The translations under genes were made by a program, and so were the position numbers. DNA of 64,000 bases from Pestalotiopsis fici W106-1 (Eukaryota > Ascomycota > Sordariomycetes > Amphisphaeriales > Sporocadaceae). The notes beneath the pieces are model-generated. The model worked only from the letters and a program-made list of their open reading frames with translations. It was not told the DNA's origin and ran no database searches. Shown here piece after piece: positions 10,672 to 21,027 of this stretch (position 1 is the first letter of the stretch; every line of letters begins with the position of its first letter). Location of the stretch: contig NW_006917092.1 of NCBI RefSeq assembly GCF_000516985.1, positions 6,451,888-6,515,887 of the forward strand. The letters are read 5' to 3'.

Positions 10672-10808
10672 CGACAACGACAGGATTCGAACTATGCAAT
10701 TCGTAAGTATAAAGAATAAACAACAGACATTGACACGAATAGCTTACCCTGTGCGACCGAAGCCATGAGATTTCGAGTCTCACCCATTAACCACTCTGGC
10801 ACGTTGCC
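10672..10808 (-). tRNA. tRNA-Ser(CGA) interrupted by a 56-nt GT..AG insert in the T arm
   Basis: On the minus strand all parts of a type-II tRNA can be read. Acceptor GGCAACG pairs with CGTTGTC (one G-T). The D stem is CCA/TGG. The anticodon stem TGAGA/TCTCA has loop CTCGAAA, with T33, anticodon CGA and A37. The variable arm has a TTCG loop. The T stem is ACAGG/CCTGT with loop TTCGAAT, and G73 is the serine discriminator. Between T-stem base 53 and loop base 54 sits a 56-nt insert (10747-10692) beginning GTAAGC and ending CATAG. There is no intron at the usual 37/38 site. The A box TGCCAGAGTGG is intact, and the insert end recreates AGTTCGAATCC, a near-perfect B box. Transcription by Pol III thus seems possible, but function requires removal of the insert. 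Confidence 0.82.
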
Positions 10809-11394
10809 TTGATTGCTGATAATGAAGGGTGGCTTAAAATCATCCATCAAGACCAAATGCTCTACCTGGGTCGGCCACGATAGTGACTCGAGACCAGAAG
10901 TGGACTTGTACGCGAACTGCCATAAGATGTGGATTTTGTACATGAAGGACATGATTTGTGTTGGTACTAGGTAATGTTGCAACTCTGTATTTTCGATGAA
11001 TGTCCTTGTCACATACTTTCGTAATTCCTCAAGGAATCGACAACTCCTGGATTGATATCAGTGTCAGTCTCTACTCCAAAATACTAATTGCAACTCTCAG
11101 TCTCCGGATGCATAATAGGTTGAATTGATATTTGTTCAAAACACGCTAATCTGCTTATATACACTTCTCCTTGCGAGAATAATATTAAATAACCTTAATT
11201 AAAAGAGTGATATGATGGGGCTGGAGAATGCATAGTAATTACTTTCTTCTTGGACTTTATGATCAGCCACAAGTTATCCATGCAGTTTGCAGTATCTCGT
11301 TCATGCTCTCTGACTGGATAAGTATTTACATACACAATTAGAGGAGACGTTTCTTTTGATTTCAATGTACTTGCTGATAAACTTGGAAGCACGT

Positions 11395-11700
11395 GCCAGT
11401 TTATGCAGCTCTGTCTCTTTCCCTTTTCTTGTTGCTTTTATTATCTTTTCCTGTTTTATTATCGCCTCTCTCTTTGTATTTCTTCCAGTATTTTCGTTTT
11501 TTTTTTTCGTTTTTTATATGCTTTCTTTCTTTATACCCTCTCTTTCTCATGTACCCTCTCTCTTCTTCTTCTCCCTCTTTTCTTTACCTCCGGTTGAAAA
11601 ACTTGTAGTTTAAAGAAAATGGCTATAGCAAAAATTTTAAGAGAAAAAAGGACACAAAGAGAGGAAAAAGAAAGAAAGAGAAAAAAGTCTAGGCAGATAA
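11395..11700. repeat. Pyrimidine-rich tract followed by a purine-rich tract
   Basis: About 11395-11595 is almost all C/T on the plus strand (CTCTTTCC-like). After a 20-nt spacer, 11629-11690 is almost all A/G. The two could pair as an imperfect hairpin or form triplex DNA. All-frame small ORFs here are composition artefacts. Confidence 0.7.
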
Positions 11701-12152
11701 AGGTTCAAGAAGTGTATTCCATTCTTTTTTAGATTTAGATAGAATCGCAAGGGTAGGTGCCTAGGTTAGTATGTTCTTGTTTTTAGGTCATGAAGTTGCT
11801 ACTCTGGCTTGGGTGGATGGGAGCTTGCTCTGGAACACTGAACATGCATAACCAGCTTTTTGAAGTACAAAGATTCGACGATATCCTAAATAAATTGGTC
11901 GATCTACAATTAACATGGTTCATGTTACCATCTAAAAAAAAAAAAGGGCTCGCCAATGGTTGAAGCATTTATAAGCTTATCGGAAAGTGGCATGATCACG
12001 GCATCGGTCTGGATGTTCTGGGCTCTGCTGGAAAAGTGGGGACGTAATGAGGCTTGCGTGTCACCCAGAAAGTCCAAATCTTGGTCTCAAACATCTCCCA
12101 TTTTCACACATCATAACATATCAACGAGCATGTCATTGTTGCACCAGGCGCC

Positions 12153-14594
12153 ATGCAGACATACTCAGCTGCTGATCTCTCCGACGCAGCCCTAGGTGGG
12201 CCACTCCGGATCGACGATGGCTATTTCGTCGATGGCTTCGGTCGCACCGTCATGTTGCGGGGTTGGAACGTGTCCGGGGCCTCCAAGCTGCCTACCAAAC
12301 CGAACGGCTTGTCTCACCTCACGGAGGGATTCTATGAGCACCGCACCGTGACTTTTATCGGCCGGCCATTTCCTCTTGAGGAGGCTCCTCTTCACTTTCG
12401 CCGCCTCCAGGCGTGGGGCATGCCGTTTGTCCGGCTCCTTGTCACATGGGAGTCCATTGGACATGCGGGTCCAAACCCAAGCAAGGATCTGGATCTGGAG
12501 TACATTGCCTATCTCCGCAAACTTATCGAGATTATGCCGCGGTATGGAATCAAATGCTTCGTCTGTGCTCATCAGGATGTCTGGAGTCGCTTCAGTGGTG
12601 GCAGCGGGGCTCCTGGATGGACATTCGAGGCTGTCGGCCTGGATATCGAGGCTTTTACCGCGACAGGCGCTGCATATGTGCATGGTCAGGACGAGTTGAG
12701 ACGGGCGCAGGCGCCTAGCAATGAGAAGGAGCCCAGTGGTCCTTTTGTGTGGCCTTCGGGGTACCAAAAGTTGGCGGCTTCCACAATGGCCACAATCTTC
12801 TGGGCTGGTGATGCTTTGGCTCCGAAACTACGATGTCGTCGATCAGCTCTCGACAAGAAGGATGGAGTGGAAGAGGTCTCCATTCAATCATTCCTTCAGG
12901 ATGCATTCATTGAAGCCTTTGGCCGGCTAGCAGATGAGATCGTAGACTTGGAGGCTGTTATCGGATTCGAGCCCATAAATGAACCACATCGGGGTCTGGT
13001 CAACTTGCATGGTTTCCACGGTTGGAACTATGATACAGATCTTCATATTGGATATTATCCCACGCTTACTCAGGCTCTTGCACTCGGCAGTGGCTACAAG
13101 CAGACTGTGCCTTACTACGTCAAGTCTTGGCCGTGGCCAACTCGAGTATCGCATCACGCGGCAATGGATCCTCAAGGACGATCCGCTTGGCTGACCAGTG
13201 GCTCATCAGATGAGGTGGATAGGCCACAAGGACTCGGTCAATGTGTATGGCGCGCACATGGAGTCTGGGACTGGGACGGCGAGCAGAGCAAGCCCGTGAT
13301 CACCGATGAAAACTATTTCGAGGTCGACCACCGACCGGGTCGACAAGGCAAAGAGATCGAATGGTACCGTGATTGCTATGCCCCTTTTCTGTGTCGCTTC
13401 TCGCAGCGAGTTTCCCGCAACAAGAATACACGATTCTCATTTGTCGAGCCGATCCCAAATGAGTTCATACCTCCTTGGCCCCCAAGGCACGATAACAAAG
13501 GAGTCGTGATTCGCAAAAAGCAAACCTACGCCGTTCCAACTGTGCTCTCGTCCGACCATCGTCCCCAGAATCTTGTGTATGCACCACACTTTTACGACCT
13601 CAACGTCTTGTTCAGTAAACTGCATTCTTGGATGAGTGTAAACGTGCAAGGTCTTGCGCGGGGCATGTTTGTGGGCAATGCAGTCTACTTTGGTGTTGGA
13701 GGGTTGCGAAGAAATTATCGCAAGCAGATTGAAAACATTGTCAAACACGGTCGCCTTTCTCTTGGTCGCCTGCCAACTGTGATTGGAGAAATTGGTATAC
13801 CCTTTGACATCAATGGCGGCTACGCTTTTCTTACTGGCGACTATGATAAGCAACGCGACCTCATCGGTGCACTCGTTAGTGCCATGGAAGACAACCTCGT
13901 GAATGGCTTTACACTGTGGAATTACAATCCAGACAACCGCGTCGAGTATGGCGACGGGTGGAATAAAGAGGACTTTTCTATTGTGAATGGGAATGAGGAA
14001 ACATGGGACGATGGCCATGGACGTACAATGCAGGTTCGACCGGACTATCGAAATGGCGACCATGAGAAGCAGGAGCTCTATCGAGGAGGTAGAGCACTCG
14101 ACGCAGTGATCAGGCCCTACGCAGTGAAAGTTGCCGGGCTGCCCGTGTCTTCAGACTGGAATCTGGAAAATTTGCGCTTCGAGTTTCAATGGCGAAATCG
14201 ACCGCTGAAAAAACTCAAGGCAGGTGACGACAGATACTCAACAACAGAGATCTTCATACCGAGATATCACTACCACGGCCATCAAATCCATGTAACTGCC
14301 ACTTATGGGCTTGACTGGTCATATACCGCCGATAATCAGACATTGTACGTCGTTCAACGTGGTGGCGGCATGCTTCACAAACTTGTGGTGGAAATCCGCG
14401 ACAAGAAGACACACATTTCACGGCGTGTTCATCGGCACCGGAAAGATGTGCCGCAACAAACACTACAAGCCCTGATCCCAACCGCATTTGAGATATGGTG
14501 GAGATCCACTGATTCCGTGCCCGAGCTATTGGCAGCCATCTCCGTGACTGTAGCCGTATTGGCATGCCTTCTTCTCATCTACGCAACTTCGTAA
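12153..14594 (+). CDS. GH5 steryl-beta-glucosidase (Egh1/EGCrP2-like), membrane-anchored
   Basis: A single exon of 813 residues. The catalytic GH5 barrel starts at about residue 20 (GRTVMLRGWNVSGASKLP). It has the acid/base Glu277 in FEPINEPH and the nucleophile Glu546 in VIGEIGIPFD. LVTWESIGHAGP and FTLWNYNPDN are typical of the fungal subfamily that hydrolyses ergosteryl-glucoside and related glycolipids. A C-terminal beta-sandwich region follows, then a hydrophobic segment at about 788-811 (LLAAISVTVAVLACLLLIYA) that would anchor the protein in a membrane, with the enzyme likely acting at vacuole or plasma-membrane surfaces. There is no N-terminal signal peptide, as in the yeast relatives. 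The ATG in GCGCC ATG matches the family start (MQTYSAADLSDAAL). Substrate assignment comes from family knowledge; activity is not proven by sequence. Confidence 0.92.
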   Translation: MQTYSAADLSDAALGGPLRIDDGYFVDGFGRTVMLRGWNVSGASKLPTKPNGLSHLTEGFYEHRTVTFIGRPFPLEEAPLHFRRLQAWGMPFVRLLVTWESIGHAGPNPSKDLDLEYIAYLRKLIEIMPRYGIKCFVCAHQDVWSRFSGGSGAPGWTFEAVGLDIEAFTATGAAYVHGQDELRRAQAPSNEKEPSGPFVWPSGYQKLAASTMATIFWAGDALAPKLRCRRSALDKKDGVEEVSIQSFLQDAFIEAFGRLADEIVDLEAVIGFEPINEPHRGLVNLHGFHGWNYDTDLHIGYYPTLTQALALGSGYKQTVPYYVKSWPWPTRVSHHAAMDPQGRSAWLTSGSSDEVDRPQGLGQCVWRAHGVWDWDGEQSKPVITDENYFEVDHRPGRQGKEIEWYRDCYAPFLCRFSQRVSRNKNTRFSFVEPIPNEFIPPWPPRHDNKGVVIRKKQTYAVPTVLSSDHRPQNLVYAPHFYDLNVLFSKLHSWMSVNVQGLARGMFVGNAVYFGVGGLRRNYRKQIENIVKHGRLSLGRLPTVIGEIGIPFDINGGYAFLTGDYDKQRDLIGALVSAMEDNLVNGFTLWNYNPDNRVEYGDGWNKEDFSIVNGNEETWDDGHGRTMQVRPDYRNGDHEKQELYRGGRALDAVIRPYAVKVAGLPVSSDWNLENLRFEFQWRNRPLKKLKAGDDRYSTTEIFIPRYHYHGHQIHVTATYGLDWSYTADNQTLYVVQRGGGMLHKLVVEIRDKKTHISRRVHRHRKDVPQQTLQALIPTAFEIWWRSTDSVPELLAAISVTVAVLACLLLIYATS

Positions 14595-16509
14595 AGGGGC
14601 ACTACAGACCGACCAGTCACCGCATAGGTCTTGAAAGCAATCCACCAAGTCGGACGAGTCCGGTCGGTCGACCCACTCCGGATCCGGATGTCAAGGGTTG
14701 GGTGGAACTCACTAAGCTCGCTCAGACTCTCGCACCGAAGGCACAGTGCGCGTGCTTGCGACGTATGCGACAATCCCAATGCTCTGGCCTCTAGCCATGA
14801 GAAAACAGGTGAACCCGAATTCGATCTGGAAAAGACCGCCATCTTTAAACAATCATGGCATTGCAGGACAGATCATAAATTTTCAAGTACATACGAAATT
14901 ATGGAATAGCTGCTACAGCCGGTATTCATCCGCAAAATCAATACAACTTATATATGACTTGCTGGTCAGTCCCACAAACTCTTTCCTATCTAAATTTGAT
15001 TTGAATGATATCTGCCAGTATAATACATTTTCCGGACTTCGAGCCAGCCTCATGCAGATACAGGCTAAGCGAGTACACCGCATAACATCGAAAGGGGGCA
15101 CGGGGTATCACATAGTCAGCAAATCTGGTCAGTGTGCTGTCACCTGACGTCTCATCAGGAGTAATCGGGCCTGTTTGGACAGCAAGGATAGAGAAAGCCT
15201 GGAGTTTCTGATGCGGAGAGCCTGCAAATTCCACTGACTGAGATTGCTATCGACGCATACCCCGTGGACGACCCAGAATCTGTGGGTGATGTCCTGGATG
15301 GAGCCTCGGGGTAGTACACCAGCAGAATACGCAATACATGCGGAGGGATTATGTATGCTCCTGCGACCCGTATCTTTTTCGCTGAGCTTTTTACACTATT
15401 GATAATACCGGAACAATAACAAAAGATGTGCAGAGAAACTTACACAATCAACCCACCAAATTTGCTGATCTGGAAATTTTCTCTACAGGATTGACACAAT
15501 CACCGCAGCGAGAAAGGGTTTCGACGAATGAAGTTATCATCAAAAATGATACAAACGTGCATGATTGATCTAGTTGCTTAGTTTCGCGCTGATAAGGATA
15601 CTCCTAAACTTGTCAGCTTGAGCGGCATCATTCCGTTGGGACAACGTATCAGCTAACATAATATAGACCGACTTATCGAAATAGCAACTTGGCATGACGA
15701 AGGGGGGAAAATTCCGCACAGAAATACCATCACTCGCTCAACAAGACCAACTTTCTGCCAATGGTACACTGATTGCACGCATCGGCTGAAGACGGTATCA
15801 GGTAAAGTCTGCGGGCAGTGGATACCCGTTTTCAACAGCCGCCCCTGCTCCGGGGTCACCCAGGTACCGCAATTGCCCATTGTCCCATCTCCTGGGAAAA
15901 TTCAAATCTGGAAACTCGTTTGAATAAAATTCTCGGCCGGACTAAGATGGCACTACCTATCTTACGGCTATCCACCATGTGATGTCATATCTCTAGCCCT
16001 ACACGATTCGTGAGCCGTGCCGGACGGACCGCGAGTGGAGCACCGGCTGATTCATAAATAGAGCCCGCTTATCTGTCGCCGAGCCTCAATTATACAGAGC
16101 TAATAAGTGTAAGGCGAAAGTGCGACGAGAGGAAAGAAAAAAATTTTACCATGCCGCAAATGCATTTGATCGCTTCTGAGGGCTTCTTTTGGGCAATTTG
16201 GCATTTGTCAACGGGATCAATGACGTCGAAAATGGAAATCGGCCCATTCAGGGCCACTTTGCAATGCGTAGTCGAGAAACGTGCTCGCCTGTCGGCGGAT
16301 TCACGGTGAGATGGTGGACCAACAACACTCGTTCCACACTGACCTCGAAGAATACGGCCGACGACTCCGAGTTGCTTGGCTTCGATCTGTAAACAAAATG
16401 AGGGAACGCCGCACCTTTAAATCCTGTCAAGCAATGTTTGTTCTCAGTGATAGCTTGTGCCAATTGTGTGCGTCTTTCTAGACATTTTGGTTTCAAAGCA
16501 TCAGCCAAC
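14595..16509. other. Long spacer upstream of the MFS transporter
   Basis: No supported gene. CATAAATAG at 16053 could be a TATA-like element for the transporter at 16510. A 67-codon ORF at 16189-16392 would be an upstream ORF if transcription begins near there. Both are inference. Confidence 0.45.
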
Positions 16510-18288
16510 ATGTCTTATTATCTTCCATCCTTTTCTGCGCCTCCTTCGAGGCCTGGCTCGCTCGCCGCATCTAGAGCCAACTCCTATTCAGCAGCCCGAA
16601 GCAGGCCCAATAGCAGACCCGTCACGCCTCGAGGCAACTCGACTGCCCCTGTCACTCCCCTCGCCTTGACGAGAGAAAACAGCAAGGAGGATGAAGATGA
16701 GGACAACTCCGACGATGCAGTGAACTCGGAGATCATGCACAATGAAAAGGGTGAACCCATGATTGGAAGAATCGTGGGTGGAAAATATGTCGACGCCGAA
16801 AATGAAGACATTGATTCGGACTGCGGTCCCATCAAGACAGTGGACATTGACATGCCATTGACCTTGACTGAGATGGTCAAGCACAATGACAAGGAATACA
16901 TTGTCCTGGCCTTTGCCACGGGCGATAAGGAAAACCCTTTCAACTGGAACCCGTGGTACAAGCGAAGCATTACAACAATGCTAAACTTAATGACGCTGTT
17001 CATCGGTCTGGCAACCACGGCTTACAGCTCTGGAATCACCAGCATGTGTGAAGACTTTGGTGTTCCCACAATCATGGGCCAACTTGGTCTCTTCACCTTC
17101 AACTTTGCCTGTGCTATTGCACCCATGGTGCTCGCTCCCTTTTGCGAGCTTGTCGGTCGCAAGATTGTGTATGCTGGGGCTTTCCTGTGCTTCTCGCTGC
17201 TGTTCATTGGCTTGGCGTTGGCCAAGGATATCAACACCATCATCGGTCTCCGTCTCCTACTTGGTCTCTTTGGTTGTGTTGGTACCATCCTGGTGGGAGG
17301 TACATTCGACGATATGTACGAACCCCACCAGCGAAGTCGTCCCATGGCCATGTTCAGTTTCATCGCCATCTTTGGTACAGTTGCTGCCCCCATCTATGCT
17401 GGATTCATTGATCAGAGCCTGGGCTGGCGCTGGATTGAAGGTATCCAGGGTCTTGCCAACGTGCCCCTCTTGATCATCATCTTCGTCGCTTTCCCGGAGA
17501 CCCGTGGTGGCGCTCGCCTACACAAGCGCGCCAAGCAGCTCCGCAAGGCCACTGGCGATGATAGATATGTTGCCGAGGACGATATCTATACCCCCAACCT
17601 GAAGGCTATGCTCAAGGCCTCCTCGGTCAAGGCTATCCGTATGTTGGTCACTGAGCCCGTCGTCTTTGCCTTTGGTCTCTGGATTGCTTTCTGCTGGGCT
17701 GTGGTCTTCCTCTTCCTGTCGGTCATCCCCATTACCTTTTCTGAGAAGCGGGGCTGGTCAGAGGGAGTGTCTGGACTTCCCTACATCTCGCTTGGAATCG
17801 GAACCTTCCTTGGATGGGCCGCACACCACCTCCAGATGCGCAAGTACAGCAAGCTCATTGAAGACCCCAACGTCAAAGTCGTGCCCGAGCACCGTCTCTA
17901 TGGTGCCATGTTTGGTGCCATCTGGCTGCCCGTGGGTCTCTTCATCTACTCCTTCACCCAGTATGCCTTCCTCTCATGGGTTGGACCCGTCATTGGCCTT
18001 GCTCCTATCGCCTTTGGTATCTACTTTGTCTTTGAGAGCACATACAGTTACACTGCAGACTGCTACGGCGAGAGTGCATCGTCTGCCATTGCTGGACAGG
18101 GCCTGATGCGAAACACCTTGGGTGCAGTCACCCCGCTGTTCGCCAGTGCCTTTTTCCACAACGTTGGTAGTCAGTACGCTGGTCTCATTTTGGCCTTGTT
18201 TGGCACCTTTTTGAGTTTGATTCCATTCGTCATGTTCAAGTTCGGCCATAAGCTGCGAGCTCGAAGCAAGCTCGCCAAGGTGTACTAG
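16510..18288 (+). CDS. MFS drug:H+ antiporter (DHA1-type, Tpo1/Flr1-like)
   Basis: A single exon of 592 residues. The first 140 or so residues are a cytosolic Ser/Arg/Pro-rich and acidic tail (SRANSYSAARSRPNSRP, EDEDEDNSDD). The core then begins with NPFNWNPWYKRSITTM, a start typical of fungal multidrug MFS proteins (usually NPxNWxxxxK). About 12 membrane helices follow. Between TM2 and TM3, CELVGRKIVY is the MFS signature loop, and PETRGG follows TM6 before a central cytosolic loop. TYSYTADCYGESASSAIAGQ is a TM10-11 feature of DHA1 members. It probably exports small hydrophobic compounds at the plasma membrane. The ATG at 16510 has A at -3; a longer frame from 16438 is possible. There are no biosynthetic neighbours that would name a substrate. 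Confidence 0.92.
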   Translation: MSYYLPSFSAPPSRPGSLAASRANSYSAARSRPNSRPVTPRGNSTAPVTPLALTRENSKEDEDEDNSDDAVNSEIMHNEKGEPMIGRIVGGKYVDAENEDIDSDCGPIKTVDIDMPLTLTEMVKHNDKEYIVLAFATGDKENPFNWNPWYKRSITTMLNLMTLFIGLATTAYSSGITSMCEDFGVPTIMGQLGLFTFNFACAIAPMVLAPFCELVGRKIVYAGAFLCFSLLFIGLALAKDINTIIGLRLLLGLFGCVGTILVGGTFDDMYEPHQRSRPMAMFSFIAIFGTVAAPIYAGFIDQSLGWRWIEGIQGLANVPLLIIIFVAFPETRGGARLHKRAKQLRKATGDDRYVAEDDIYTPNLKAMLKASSVKAIRMLVTEPVVFAFGLWIAFCWAVVFLFLSVIPITFSEKRGWSEGVSGLPYISLGIGTFLGWAAHHLQMRKYSKLIEDPNVKVVPEHRLYGAMFGAIWLPVGLFIYSFTQYAFLSWVGPVIGLAPIAFGIYFVFESTYSYTADCYGESASSAIAGQGLMRNTLGAVTPLFASAFFHNVGSQYAGLILALFGTFLSLIPFVMFKFGHKLRARSKLAKVY

Positions 18289-21027
18289 AGCATCTGCGAT
18301 TCTGCTCCCCCGAGGACACGCTCAACGTTGTATATTTGGGTTCCAAACGATCCATATTTATTAGTTAGCGAATACGCCACCAATCAATAATCAATGCACT
18401 TAATTGTCTTGGCTGAACGTCTGCATCCTTCCGTGTCTCTATTCGCGACGCGTAGCAATGGTGACTATACCAGGCACGTGAGAGACGAAAAGACCCTTAG
18501 AGACATGATAATCTCAATCCTTTGGAAGTGCAGATAGCACATATAAGCTGACAGTCGCGCGCTATGTCATGGCGCCGGGCCATATGGCCCCCAAGATAAT
18601 ATTTGAGGCTTTACATGGGGCCAAAAATTTTCGCCCAATAGTAAACATTCTACCCAATCATTATGCGAATGATGGTGATGTTCTGTCATATGTGGGGGCA
18701 TTTTTAGCCTCATTGGGGGCCTACCTTGGGGCCTTTGGACGAGAAATGGAGCTATCGCCACGCAGGCTGCAATGCCCATAGGTCATGATTGTTCAATTTT
18801 GGTAAAAGACAGATGTCAGGCTTTACACAAACACTAATAAGTCAAGCCTAACTTCGGTAAGGAGAAGAAGTATATAATTCTTTTATATCCTCACAGTTTT
18901 ATAAATTTCATAGGTATCTCCTTCTCTTCCTGTTCCACCTAGCCAAATGTAAATTCCTTTGGTGCTTTTTTAATACTCTCATTGATATTGTTAGTGTTTT
19001 TGGGCATACGCATGAGAATCGCAATGTTGAATCAAGGAAGTCTTATCAAACATGGTATATTTTGCCTCCTGGAAGCAGAGCCAACTGTGATTCAAATTCT
19101 GCACACGCGTTTGAAAGGAATTGGAAGAAAATAAGAAAGAGAGGGAGAAGAAGAAAAAAGGAGAGGAAACGAAGTAAGTCTTTACGGTCGACAGATATCT
19201 TATGCCTAACGTTGTTTTAAATTATGTCGCACAATACTGACACTATACAGACAGGCAGGTGGGGCTAAGATCAGATTGAAGTTCTAAAGTATATGGGATT
19301 TCTCCATATTTATTGAGAATCATGATAGCAAGCCGTCTCTTTAATGAGAGGAGGAACTTGTTCAAGTTTAGTGAGTATGGTTAAGGTAACATTTCGAGCA
19401 AACATTACATTACATCTGGACTATACTAACATCTTCTGTAGGAAAAGCCAGTCTCATTTCATCCAACGTCTACGCCATTGGCTTCATTCCATCTCTAAGC
19501 AATAGACTTCGAGCAGACAAAGGCTCAGGTCAATGCATAGTGCACGGATAACGTGGCTTTCATATAAGTCGATCAAATCAGTTTTGCATTTGTCGCTTTG
19601 ACCGCACGAGATGAATTCGGCACGAATGGTGAAGGAGTCTGCCAGCTGCAAGACAGCTGGTACGAAAATACGGACGGGCGACATGGAACCGTCCCTTCTC
19701 AGCTGCAGGCTGGTTGAAAGCTGTCTGATCACAGCCACTTTTGCGCTGTTCCCCTCACTCTCAGGGCCTCATTCTCACGGACCACGGCGGACCACGGCGA
19801 ACCACCTCTCAACAAATTGAGGTTTGGGGCCTCAAATACTTGCCTCGTTTGCCTTGACTGGTGTGCTGGACGGTCTCCATCCAATCCGCTGCTTGCGAGC
19901 GCTTGTCAACTTCTGTACATGGCGGGATGGCGTTTCGTGTGCTGAAAACGCCCGTACTCTGGTACATACCCCTCAGCCTGATGTGATGGCATTCCCAGAC
20001 CCTGCTAGCTTAATGGCAGTGCAGCGGCAGTGCTGGTCAATAAACGCCGTTCTGTTCTAAGAATATACTATATTCTAAGAATAAACGGCGAGGACGCGAG
20101 GTTACAGACGACCCAAAGATGCTTAAAGGGTGAATTTTCCTGCTGAGTCTTTGGTGAGTTTCCAGTGTTCGAACTTGATGGTGAGGTCGTTCCATCGTCG
20201 AAAACGATAGGCAAGTCCAGGGTGACGCGGCAGGCAGGTTCGCCCTCTGCGTCGCAGCTCCATCCCCCTGCCGAGGGTCGACATGCCATGGACGCACTCG
20301 GTCTGACATCATTTGTTGATTTTCCAACACAATTATGGCCTTGGGCAAAGAGTGCCTTCAAAGGCAGAGAGTGCCTCCTCCATGGGCTCGAGGTACCGTC
20401 CCTCAATCGACACCGAAAGGCCTCCCCGCCCATCCCTTCGACCCTTTGACGACCCCTCCTTTTGAGCCTCAAAATATATCGCTCCCGTCTGCTGGCGATC
20501 AGGTAGACCTTCGATGTGCCGGGCAATCCGGGATGCAACCCTGCCCACCAGACTTGCCTGATTATCGAACGCAGTCAACATTTCCGTAGTCGGACATGCA
20601 TAGACAGTCAGTCATGCGTCCCTCCAAAGAATCTGCCTCATACTTGGCGTTCTAGTACGACTCGCAGTTGACCAATCATTGCCAATCGGTCGCCCGACCC
20701 GAGAAGGGACATATACGGTTGAAATGAGTTGGAGCTGGCATATTGTGAGCGCAACGCGTAGTCTTCACTCTGTGTCTTCTGAGGAGACATCAGTGTGGTT
20801 GGAGGACCACGTTCTTGCCCTCCATGTCCTCCGTCCACCGGCATTGGCCGGATACTCAACGAAAGACCCATTCAGAATGGCTACATCACTGAAGAAAATC
20901 CCAGACTTTGCGTGCATTGCAGTCGGCGTCCGAATTGAATCTGAATTCGTCAAGTGCTTGATTTTGCATTACATACTAGTCACTGTCGATTATTCTTTAC
21001 TCATCCAAGCAACGACATAGCAACGAA
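18289..21027. other. Gene-poor spacer
   Basis: No gene is supported. The ORFs of up to 156 codons around 20068-20589 exist on both strands in overlapping frames and have no family features. A direct repeat TTCTAAGAATA occurs twice at about 20056-20088. Confidence 0.45.

Larger units (their letters stand above)
9981..12152. other. Intergenic region carrying a tRNA gene, a tRNA-like relic and a polypurine/polypyrimidine tract
   Basis: No protein gene is supported between TAF11 and the GH5 gene. It holds the split tRNA-Ser (10672-10808), a degenerate tRNA-like sequence (10514-10625) and a strongly strand-biased tract (11395-11700). The ORF 11012-10692 on the minus strand overlaps the tRNA and is spurious. 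Confidence 0.6.

Noticed and set aside
10692..11012. 106-codon minus-strand ORF
   Set aside because: It covers the tRNA-Ser body and ends at the insert boundary; the tRNA explains the sequence better.
12192..12767. 191-codon ORF antisense to the GH5 gene
   Set aside because: Shadow of a strongly supported coding frame; no protein features of its own.
13437..14063. 208-codon antisense ORF in the GH5 gene
   Set aside because: Lies fully inside the GH5 coding frame and has no motif.
20068..20538. 156-codon minus-strand ORF
   Set aside because: Overlaps several equal ORFs on both strands; composition is not protein-like.
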